A DNA stretch of 25,000 bases from Mesostigma viride (taxonomy: Eukaryota; Streptophyta; Mesostigmatophyceae; Mesostigmatales; Mesostigmataceae). The DNA lies in NCBI GenBank assembly GCA_009746045.1, contig RPFO01000175.1:4912769-4937768 (forward strand). Direction: 5' to 3'. Below the pieces are notes generated by a model. It saw nothing but the letters and a program-made list of their open reading frames with translations, did not search any database and was not told the DNA's origin. Of the stretch, positions 1 to 7,447 are shown piece after piece. A program made the position numbers and the translations under genes. Positions within the stretch are counted from its first letter, which is position 1; every line of letters starts with the position of its first letter.

Positions 1-3000
1 GAGGCGGTGCCCACCAAGCGCGACGAGTACCTCACGCGGCTCATGGAGCCGCCCAACCAGGTAAACCGCCCGCAAAGGTCATGCAGATGTGTTGGGCCAT
101 GTCGCCTGTTATTCCTGTTTTGGGGGTACTTCCGTCTGTGGAGCGTACTTCCGGCTGTGGAGCTTACCTGCCTGGCATTTTGGGTCGCCGGCATGTTGCA
201 CCATGGAGCCCTGGTGATAAGGCGCCATAAAGTGATCAAGGCTTTGCCATGTTCTATGCACCAGCTTAGTTGAATTTACTGAAGGCTTCTGGACCAGTGT
301 CATGTATAATGCAATGCTAGGGGTCATGGATCATCATACAGCATAGCTATGAATTGCCAGGAAACGGTGACCAGGCGCCGTACATCTTCCTCATGGTCGC
401 TGAATATTCATTCCAATACTCTCCATGAAGCACATAATCCAATCCATCAGGGAATCCAGCTGAGCTTGTGGGATGGCATGCTGCAAATACTGGCCGGCAT
501 CTCATGCATTAAGGATATGGGTTGGGCTTTTGTTTTCTTCCCTGGGGATGGGCCTCAGGTGTGTTCCAGTCTGCCAGGAAAAGACTTTGTTAGCCTCCAT
601 GGTTTTCGTAGCAACAATTGCAGCGCCGGATGCATGGGTGGGTGAGGCGTGGACAACCTGGAGTACACTGTGATGTGTGGTCCGTGTGCGATGAGTGTGA
701 TGTTATGTGAAGAGGGCTTGAGTGCCATGATGCCTGTGCTAGATTTGGGCAATGGGACCCCTTAACTATGGAAAGGGTGGCCCTCGCAAAGCCTAGTCCC
801 CCAAGCAATATTTTTTTCTCATGCATCTAGAACCAGAACCGGGCGAAGCGACCCCTTGAAAAAGGGGCGGCCCTCGAGAAGCCTATTGTGTATGTCTTCA
901 TGATTATGCCCAGCTGTGGGCCTTTATAATACCTACCTGCCCGTCCTTTTTGTCGGCATAACTACCTACCCGTCTGCCTTTTTTGTCCTCATAGTCACCC
1001 GTGTGGCTGCCTGGTCGTGCCCTCGTCCTCTTGTGTCTGTGCACCCACATACCTGGCTCCAAATAATCCTGGCGGCCGCATGCACATTGTCACGGGTTGG
1101 CTGATGTTTGTATGTCGTATGCGCGCCCTCATCGATGTGTCCAACAAACAGACCTTACCCCAAATCATCGCCACCGCTCGCATTCTCACGTGCGTGCTCT
1201 TTTGTTTCATGCGTGCCCTCATGCATCATTCTGTGCATGCCCTCGTCCATCTGCATGGGGAGCAGTCGTGGCTCCAGATCATCGCCAGCGCGCGCGAGAA
1301 CCTCGAGTACCTAAAGGCGCCCAACGTGATTCGCGAGGTGGCCAACATCCTGCAGGTGCGCGCGCGAGTACCCTAAAACATTGTTTTTTTTTAATCCTAT
1401 CGGTATGATTACAATTGTTAGAGACGTTATGGATTCCGTTTTACGTTTAACTTGTGGACATGCATTCGAGCGATTATTCATACGAGATATCATCCTTGTA
1501 TGTGTTCTTTGCATTTTGTTGTGTGTCCCGTTGTGTGCCCCAACGTTCCTTCCCAGGCGCAGTAGCCGTTGGTGCCGCTTGGCCTGCCCGTGAACGAAGC
1601 GTGTAGATCCTTGCACGTTTCTTTTCTGCTCTGTTTCATATTTTCAAAGTGCTCATGTTGCTTTGTCTTGCTGCCTTGTATGATCCCTTGCCAGGCCAAC
1701 ATGATCGTGTGCAGTGCGCCGATAAATGTGTAATAATATATATGTAATAATATGTAATATGTAATAATATATAAGTGCATCCCGTTTGGTTCTGTTTCAT
1801 TCTGCTTTGTTTTGTTTTTACCGTTTCCCTGCCGGCAGACCAACGTGAGCATGTGCGGCGCTGACCCTTGCCATGTCACTTTCATGTGCTCTTTTTGGCT
1901 CCTCGTGTATCATGTCCCCTTTGCTTGAGACCCATGTGAGTGTTTTGCGGCGCGCTGACCCTGGCATGGTTATTTCCTGCGCTCCTTTCGGGACCCCTCT
2001 TTCCTTCCCCCCCTCCAGACCAATGTGAGCGTGTGCAGCTCGCTGGGCCAGGCGTTTGTGCCCCAGATCTCCCTCATCTTCTTGGACATGCTCAACTTCT
2101 ACCGCATGTACTCGGAGCTCATCTCCGTGACCATTGCCAAGGGCGACAAGAACGCCTCGCGCACGACCGAGGTCAAGCTCATGCGGTGGGTCCCTGCTGT
2201 TAGAGCGTGTGAAAGAAAATGAGCGTGTTCATGTATATGTCAAGTGTGTTTCGAGGTCAAGCGTCTGCGGTGGGTGAGTCGCCGCCAGACACACGTGCAG
2301 TCTCGTGCCTACTTGGACAAGCGTGCACCTCATGAGGCCAAGCTCATGCGGTGGGTGGGTAGCTGCCGCCACGCAGATGTGTTGTCTGCTGCTTGAAATT
2401 GCATGTGTGCTTGTGGTTTTTCCGAGGTCAAGCGGATGCGGGCGCCCAGTCGATTATGCGACACAATCATGCTGCGCCTGCAGATGTCCAGATTACTGTT
2501 TTTATGTGTCTTTTTTTTGTCGGGGGGGGGGGGAGGTGGTCTCATGCGTGCACCGTGCAGGCTGCTCAAGTGTAAAATGTTTCGCCTTGTAAAACGAATC
2601 GATTTGTTTGTTGTTGGTGTGGCTGCCCTGTTGCTGTGCACCTGTGCTCGGATCCTAGGTGGGTCCCGCATCACATGCTGTGCTTGATGACTGACTAGAA
2701 CGCTGTTTGTTTGTCCTTTCTTTTCCCTTGCGTGCGCCGCGCAGTTCGGTCAAGCGTCAAGTGCTGCGCCTGATTGAGACGTTTGTCGGCAAGACGGAGG
2801 ACGTGGAGACGGTCGCGCGCCAGTTTGTGCCGCCGATGATGGACCCCATCCTGGGCGACTACGCGCGCAATGTACCCGACGCGCGCGACGCGGAGGTGCT
2901 CTCGCTCTTCGCTTGCATCATCAACCAGCTCAAGGGCGCGATGATGGACGACGTCATCAAGATCTTCGAGTCGGTCTTTGAGTGCACGCTGCAGGTAAAC

Positions 3001-6000
3001 AAAGCAGAGGACGTGGTCAAGATGATTTGAGTATTTCTTGAATGCACACTGCGGGTAGATTAATGGACTGCTAAACATCGGTATGCAGGTGGGGCAGTGG
3101 GAAGGCTGGGCGATGATTAGTTAGTCTATTGGTGTGAGGCACGTGCCTCGTGTGGGAGGCCAGAGAGCATAGTCAGTGCTTTTAGACGGTTATGATGAGG
3201 TTGGGATTGTGATTCTAGTCGTGCTGCCGTGAGGTTGGGATACGAACCACCTGGCTAAATGCTGGGCATGCGAAGTGCTTCTTCATGTCTCTTTGTCAAT
3301 GACCAAAGTGTCGGGTCTGCGCGATGCCATCAGCCGCCACCCCAATGGTTGCAAATGCATGTGCCTTTATAACTGCTTATGACTGCTACCACTCCCCCCC
3401 ACACACACACATACACACAGATATTCCCCCCCAAGACACGCATGCCCACACCCACACCCACACCCACACCCACACCCACACCCACACCCACACCCACACC
3501 CACACCCACACCCACACCCACACCCACACCCACACCCACACCCACACCCACACCCACACCCACACCCACACCCACACCCACAAATAATAACAAAACACTT
3601 CCACCTCCACCTCCACCCGCAGATGATCACGAAGAATTTCGAGGACTACCCGGAGCACCGGCTCAAGTTCTTCAGCCTGCTGCGCGCGATCACCAATCAC
3701 TGCTTCCGCAGCCTCATCATGCTGTCCCCGCCCCAGCTCAAGCTGGTCATGGACAGCATCGTGTGGGCCATCCGCCACACGGAACGAAACGTGGCCGAGA
3801 CGGGGCTCAACCTGCTGCTGGAGCTACTCAACAGCTTCCAGGTAAATTGCTTTACCTGCTGCCCAACAGCGTCCAGGTGAGTTGCTTTCCTTGCTGAGCA
3901 GGATCCAGGTAAATTGCTTCACGCACTGCTCGACAGCTTCCAGGTAGGTTACTTCTCTAGGTTTTATCTAGAAAGATTGGATGGGTAGATAGGGTGTTGC
4001 CCTAAGGTGAGAAACTGGGCTCAACCTGCTGCTTGAGCTGCTCAACAACTTCCAGGTAGGGGTGGCGGCGGAACAAGCGCATCCTTCCAGTTTGTTGTGG
4101 CAGGGTTTCAAAGTTAAGGGGTTGATTTGATACCTAAACGTGCCACCTAGACTTGCTTCCTGAACTCACAACCTAAACTTGCAACTTAGGGTAGGAGGGG
4201 GAGTAGTAGGGGGGGGGGATGGGGTAGGCAGGTACGATAGAGCGGTACGGAGTGGCCAAGGTGAGAGATGGGGCCCAGCTTGTCTAACCCCTCTCTGGTA
4301 GGGTTGATGCAGCTGGGCACAGTAAACAAGCAAAGTGGGCGCCGGGTTTGGTTCGATAGGTTGGTGGATGGGTACGTGGGTAGGCCAGTGGCTGAGGCGA
4401 AGGGCAGCTGTTGGGGGCTGCTGGGCTTTTGATGTGTGGGCACCCTGCCTGCTTTGGTAGGTCATGGGCTCGACTAGGATTCTGTGTTTGCGTTGGTAAT
4501 CGTGGCAGCACAGTTAAATTAATCAATATGCGGCGGCTCCAAGTATTTGAGTGACAAGCGTGGCATATCAGTGACTAGGGTAACCTTACAGTAACCTTCA
4601 ATTTCTCTCTCCTTGGCATCCTTGATTCTGCCCCCCCCCCCCCCCCCTTCGGGCCGGTTCCCCCCACCATCCCCCCCACTGCCGCTTCGTCTTACGTGAT
4701 AAACGCCGCCACCTCCCCCCCTTTGCGCCGTAGACGTCCGAGTTTGCCAACCAGTTCCACCAGTCCTACTTCCTGATGATCAACCAGGAGATCTTTGCGG
4801 TGCTGGCGGACACGTTCCACAAGCCGGGCTTCAAGCTGCACGCGCTCATCCTGCAGCACCTGTTCAACCTGGTGGACGCGGGGGGGCCGATGGGCATGCC
4901 GACCGTCCCGGGGGCGCCAGGCATTCCCTTGGGCCCCTCGCTCACACTCCCGTTGTGGGACGTGGCCACGCTGGGCGCGAACGCGTACCCAAGCAACGCG
5001 GCGTTTGTGCGGGACAGCACGGTCAAGCTGCTGACCACGTCCTTCACCAACCTCAACCAGGCGCAGGTAAAGAATGGGGGATGAGAAACAGGGGTTAGTC
5101 GTACCGGGCGCTAGTAGGGATGGGATGCCACACCGCACATCCTTCACCAACCTCAACTGGCAGGGGTTTTCGGGGGAGGTGGGTGTTGTGTATATGTGGG
5201 TGAAGTATCAGCAGCGGGAAAAGGAAGGAGGGGAAATAGACACCACCACGCCCTTCACCGACCTCAACCATGCATAGGCACATTTACTCTTTCTTTCATT
5301 TGTTTGTTCGACCCGCCGACCAATCGACGTGATCTCTGTTGCAGCACTCTGTTGCAGCGCTTTCTTAGTACAAACCTGCACTTTCGTGATCCTGATGTGC
5401 AAGTGTTAGTGCGGCTTATCTCGGCAATTGCTTTTGACATTTCTGAGATAGTAGCGTAACCGAATTATTTTTTGTAAATCCTGTAAATGCACTGCCCCTT
5501 GAATGATGTCTCCCACCTGCTTGCAGGTGGAGCTGTTTGTGAACAGCCTGTTTGACAATTCAACCTAGTCTGGGAATGTGCTGCTCTTGTTCATTGTGTT
5601 CCCTGATGGTGTGCACGTTGCAGGTGGAGCTGTTTGTGAGTGGCCTGTTTGAGCTCAAGGGCGACCTGCCGGCGTTCAAGAACCACCTGCGTGACTTCCT
5701 CGTGCAGACCAAGGAGTTCTCCGCGCAGGTAGGGGGACAACAACATCTAAGGGGGGATATTGTCTCCCGTACTGCCATCTGACAACGGAGGCATGTTATA
5801 ATTATAATTTACTGCCATCTTCTTTGCGTCCGCCTGTCTCACCAGGACAATCGGAGCTAACTATCCCCCCACCCCCACCCCCACCCCCACCCCCACCCCC
5901 ACCCCCACCCCCACCCCCACCCCCACCCCCCCCCACCCCCGCCTTTCACTACTATCCCTGCTTCCCCTTATCTCGCCAGGACAACGCGGAGCTGTACTCG

Positions 6001-6099
6001 GAGGAGGCGGAGCGGCAGAAGGAGCTGCAGCGGCAGCGCATGATGCAGATCCCTGGAATGATCGCGCCCGCGACGCTGCAGGATGACATGGACTCGTGA
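1..6099 (+). CDS. XPO1: Exportin-1 (CRM1), C-terminal part, 8 exons; 5' end outside window
   Basis: Nuclear export receptor of the karyopherin-beta family; it carries leucine-rich NES cargo with Ran-GTP through the nuclear pore. Exons: 1-60, 1266-1355, 2019-2185, 2745-2994, 3623-3841, 4734-5066, 5624-5728, 5980-6099 (stop TGA). All introns are GT-AG and phases agree; only the exon 3/4 join splits a codon. The spliced frame gives about 447 residues, matching the C-terminal ~40% of animal CRM1 (about 1070 aa) across the late HEAT repeats. Recognisable stretches are [33 protein letters not shown] (across the exon 4/5 join), [15 protein letters not shown], and [17 protein letters not shown]. The protein ends in an acidic LQDDMDS, like the acidic tail of other CRM1 proteins. 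Exon 6 has an extra Gly/Pro-rich loop of about 20-25 residues (near 4876-4960). The NES groove (around human Cys528) would be encoded upstream. Identification is secure. Confidence 0.97.
61..1265 (+). other. XPO1 intron 1 (1205 bp)
   Basis: Donor GTAAAC follows CCCAACCAG; acceptor AGCAG precedes TCGTGG. No gene is recognised inside. Two copies of a short dispersed motif (GCCCTCGCAAAGCCT at about 780-794 and GCCCTCGAGAAGCCT at about 870-884) and a small hairpin (CCCCTT-GAA-AAGGGG, about 854-868) lie in the middle. From about 940 on the sequence becomes tandem-like, with repeated GCCCTCRTC and CTGCC/TTTTTGTC blocks leading to diverged copies of the exon 2 start (separate entry). Confidence 0.85.
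1054..1203 (+). repeat. Two diverged copies of the exon 2 start in intron 1
   Basis: The real exon 2 contains TGGCTCCAGATCATCGCC at 1269. TGGCTCCAAATAATCCTGGC at 1054 and ACCCCAAATCATCGCCACC at about 1157 are decayed versions, spaced about 101 and 114 bp. The GCCCTCGTC/GCCCTCATC blocks at 1019, 1124, 1213 and 1233 repeat with a similar period. This supports tandem duplication of the acceptor-plus-exon-start region. Confidence 0.7.
1692..2018 (+). repeat. Three diverged copies of the exon 3 acceptor and exon start in intron 2
   Basis: The real junction is CTCCAG|ACCAATGTGAGCG at 2018/2019. Upstream versions are GCCAG|GCCAACATGATCG (1694/1695), GGCAG|ACCAACGTGAGCA (1838/1839) and TTGAG|ACCCATGTGAGTG (1928/1929), so spacings are 144, 90 and 90 bp. 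The last two also share a following GCTGACCCTKGCCATG-type block. The first copy, if used, reaches a TAA after about a dozen codons in the exon frame. Between the first two copies lies an AT-rich TAATATATATGTAATAATA stretch (1731-1773). Confidence 0.85.
2186..2440 (+). repeat. Three diverged copies of the exon 3 end plus donor in intron 3
   Basis: The real junction is GAGGTCAAGCTCATGCG|GTG at 2185/2186. Copies are GAGGTCAAGCGTCTGCG|GTG (2269), GAGGCCAAGCTCATGCG|GTG (2350) and GAGGTCAAGCGGATGCG|GGC (2440), spaced 84, 81 and 90 bp. The first two keep a GTGGGT donor; the third has lost the GT. Confidence 0.9.
2441..2640 (+). repeat. Diverged copies of the exon 4 acceptor and start in intron 3
   Basis: The real exon 4 opens GCGCAG|TTCGGTCAAGCG at 2744/2745 and continues GTGCTGCGCCTGATTGAG. 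An upstream version at 2449/2450 begins GCCCAG|TCGATTATGCG and contains ATGCTGCGCCTGCAG. A second at 2560/2561 begins GTGCAG|GCTGCTCAAGTG and continues TTTCGCCTTGTAAAACGA, aligning with the exon at AT-shifted bases. A G run (about 2521-2533) sits between them. Similarity is clear for the first and moderate for the second. Confidence 0.65.
3007..3060 (+). repeat. Diverged copy of the exon 4 end plus donor in intron 4
   Basis: The exon ends TTTGAGTGCACGCTGCAG|GT at 2994. Exactly 60 bp downstream the intron reads CTTGAATGCACACTGCGG|GT (3054/3055). The similarity extends upstream: GACGTGGTCAAGATGATTTG against the exon's GACGTCATCAAGATCTTCG. This is a tandem duplication with a decayed second unit that keeps a GTAGAT donor. 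Confidence 0.85.
3061..3444 (+). other. Remainder of XPO1 intron 4, no gene seen
   Basis: Mixed-composition intronic sequence with no recognisable protein or RNA gene. It contains two similar GTGAGGTTGGGAT-like segments (about 3195-3250) and becomes C- and A-rich (ACACAC, CCCCCC) as it approaches the hexanucleotide array. Confidence 0.6.
3445..3582 (+). repeat. (CCCACA)23 microsatellite
   Basis: Twenty-three perfect CCCACA units end 40 bp before the exon 5 acceptor at 3622/3623. The other strand is (TGTGGG)n, which could form G-quadruplexes. It resembles irregular TG-rich telomere repeats but is internal to an intron. The open frames it creates on both strands are artefacts. Confidence 0.97.
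3842..4060 (+). repeat. Four diverged copies of the exon 5 end plus donor in intron 5
   Basis: The real junction is CAGCTTCCAG|GTAAATTG at 3841/3842. Copies follow at 3876 (CAGCGTCCAG|GTGAGTTG), 3908 (GGATCCAG|GTAAATTG), 3943 (CAGCTTCCAG|GTAGGTTA) and 4055 (CAACTTCCAG|GTAGGGG), spaced 35, 32, 35 and 112 bp. The last copy carries about 45 bp of exon-like sequence, including GGGCTCAACCTGCTGCTTGA. All four keep AG|GT. Confidence 0.95.
4061..4733 (+). other. Remainder of XPO1 intron 5, no gene seen
   Basis: G/T-rich intronic sequence with GTAGG/GGTAGG-like simple motifs, then a run of C (about 4630-4648) and C-rich DNA up to the acceptor GCCGTAG|ACGTCC at 4733/4734. Several open frames exist on the minus strand but they are Pro/Ser/Thr-rich low-complexity translations and no domain is recognised. 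Confidence 0.6.
5138..5276 (+). repeat. Two diverged copies of the exon 6 end in intron 6
   Basis: Exon 6 ends CCTTCACCAACCTCAACCAG then GCGCAG|GTAAAG (5066/5067). The block recurs as CCTTCACCAACCTCAACTGG then CAG|GGG from 5141, and as CCTTCACCGACCTCAACCAT then GCATAGG from 5252. Spacing is 100 and 111 bp. Neither copy keeps a GT directly at the boundary. Confidence 0.92.
5277..5520 (+). other. Middle of XPO1 intron 6, no gene seen
   Basis: AT-rich intronic DNA with a duplicated CTGTTGCAGC (about 5336 and 5349). A short frame at about 5340-5459 translates to plausible-looking residues but does not align with exportin-1 and has no splice-phase partner. Confidence 0.5.
5513..5569 (+). repeat. 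Decoy copy of the exon 7 acceptor and exon start
   Basis: TTGCAG|GTGGAGCTGTTTGT at 5526/5527 duplicates the real exon 7 start at 5623/5624, 97 bp away. The copy continues AACAGCCTGTTTGAC, matching exon AGTGGCCTGTTTGAG, and then reaches an in-frame TAG at 5567-5569. Splicing here would truncate the protein before its last ~70 residues. Confidence 0.92.
5836..5860 (+). repeat. Decoy copy of the exon 8 acceptor and exon start
   Basis: TCTCACCAG|GACAATCGGAG at 5845/5846 mirrors the real TCTCGCCAG|GACAACGCGGAG at 5979/5980, 134 bp away. In the exon frame the decoy reads D-N-R-S-stop (TAA at 5858-5860). Confidence 0.88.
5865..5940 (+). repeat. (CCCCCA)n microsatellite
   Basis: About a dozen CCCCCA units, slightly irregular at the 3' end, lie between the decoy and real exon 8 acceptors and end about 40 bp before the real one. 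The minus strand is G-quadruplex-like (TGGGGG)n. Confidence 0.95.
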
Positions 6100-6660
6100 T
6101 CCCGCCGCCTGCGACGACACGGATGTGTGAAGGTGCTCATGACCCCTGTCTGCAGTCGACGCTATCGCTGAGGATTACTCGTGCGTCAGCGACAACAAGG
6201 AGTGGTTACTAACCGCTGTGCACTGGAGCACATGGACTCATGACCGTGCTATATGGAACAACATTGGAGCGAAGGTGCTCCTTGATGCGGCTGGCATCTG
6301 GTGATGACAACAGTTAGTCGTGACTTGACGCTGCAGGAGTGTATGGACTTGTGGCCACGCTGTACCAAAGAGCGTGGACCCATGAGCGCTCGACACTGAC
6401 GGGCATGACCCTCACGAGTGCGGTCTGTGGGCTTTAAGGAGCAGTGCATACGCGGTGATTTGGGGCTCACAGCGGCTGTCTACAGGGCGACGACAAGGGA
6501 GTCGTGGCAGTACGCTGCAGGGCATGGATGTGTGAGAGTGGTATGGCCACAGTTCCACAGGGTGACGTGGGCTCGTAGCGGGTGATAACAGCTTACGTCA
6601 GCTGTCTGCGGGGCTGAATGGGCTCATGATTGATTAATGGGCTCATGACAGCCGTACGGT
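6100..6660 (+). repeat. Decayed tandem copies of the XPO1 terminal exon and stop region
   Basis: The exon ends ACGCTGCAGGATGACATGG then ACTCGTGATCC. Downstream echoes are CACATGGACTCATGACC (about 6230), ACGCTGCAGGAGTGTATGG then ACTTGTGGCC (about 6328), GAGCGTGGACCCATGAGC (about 6370), ACGCTGCAGGGCATGGATG (about 6512), GTGGGCTCGTAG (about 6567) and ATGGGCTCATGA twice (about 6617 and 6638). Shared GCGACRACAAGG blocks (about 6189 and 6488) support longer units. The region is otherwise non-coding and probably includes the XPO1 3' UTR. Confidence 0.75.
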
Positions 6661-7349
6661 CTGGAGGCATGACGGCATGCGCATGGGCTGCCAAGGTGTC
6701 GCGAATGCAGCCACAGCACAGCCTCGCTAGCCGTTTTGATCACTGTATCCTAGACCACAGAATGGACCAGATGGCAGCCTTGGAGAGGCAACGGGCAGGC
6801 AGCTGGAATTGCGAGAATAGCCCTGCTGGCATCCACAAGGCCATCTGTGCCAACGGCCGTGACTTGGTGATGTGCCCACTAGTCTCTTCCGTGGTTGGGC
6901 CCCAAGGGAATTACCATGGCAAAATGTAAAAAAGCAGTGCCGGCAGGCGAGCTGCGATCATTATTCTGAAATGGTGCCAAGTCGGGCACCCGCAATCTCA
7001 TTTATGGTATGAAAATTGACTGGGCAGGCGCCTCTGGGCACCTGGCGAGCCCCATGGGCGTAGTAGCACAAAGCGTTAGTAATCACCCGTCTGTCAATTT
7101 CGCATGTTCTGTGTCACCTCCTTGAATGTGCGCATCCCAATTCCTTCTTTTTTTGCTTCAACTGCAAGGAATCGCTTGTACAGCGCGACACTCCTGCTCA
7201 TGGATCCGCCATGTGAGACGATTGTGCCTTGCTTTTTTTTGCGCTGACCGGCCAGCCCAGGGTCAGTCACGGTGCCCATTGTGGGGAACCCCATGGGCTA
7301 GCTCAGCCCATGTTGACATGCTCCTGGCTAGCTGGTAAGGTTTGTAAAC
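6661..7349. other. Intergenic, no gene recognised
   Basis: An open frame at 6630-6929 (+) and one at 7094-7294 (-) are present, but neither translation contains a domain I recognise and neither shows the strong GC third-position bias of the XPO1 exons. It may hold XPO1 3' flank and older decayed repeats. Confidence 0.5.
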
Positions 7350-7447
7350 TTAATTAATTAATTAATTAAGAACATATCTCTGTGGGGAGTGTATGTAACG
7401 CATATCCCTTCAAGAAGGGGCGTATGGTTTTTAATACATTCTAAGCG
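7350..7447 (-). repeat. LINE 3'-tail-like repeat, minus orientation
   Basis: (TTAA)-rich sequence followed by CATATCTCTGTGGGGAGTG and TATGTAACGCATATCCC. It matches the tail module at 8219, 13391, 23297 and 24345, and the reverse complement of the tails at 12889, 23215 and 24155. It abuts the reverse-transcriptase remnant that follows. Confidence 0.7.

Noticed and set aside
2695-3078. Minus-strand open frame opposite XPO1 exon 4
   Set aside because: Antisense shadow of a GC-rich exon; the + strand translation matches CRM1.
3445-3582. Interstitial telomere
   Set aside because: Perfect TGTGGG repeat but within an intron, and no known telomere unit can be matched with confidence.
3324-3897. Frames with His-Thr, Pro-Thr, Gly-Val or Cys-Gly repeats
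   Set aside because: Products of the (CCCACA)n array; the real coding sequence starts at the exon 5 acceptor (3623).
4692-5156. Minus-strand frame of 154 codons opposite XPO1 exon 6
   Set aside because: Shadow of the exon with Arg/Val-rich composition and no domain.
5340-5459. Possible extra XPO1 exon (reads [18 protein letters not shown])
   Set aside because: Does not align with exportin-1 and the flanking exons 6 and 7 already join in phase with continuous homology.
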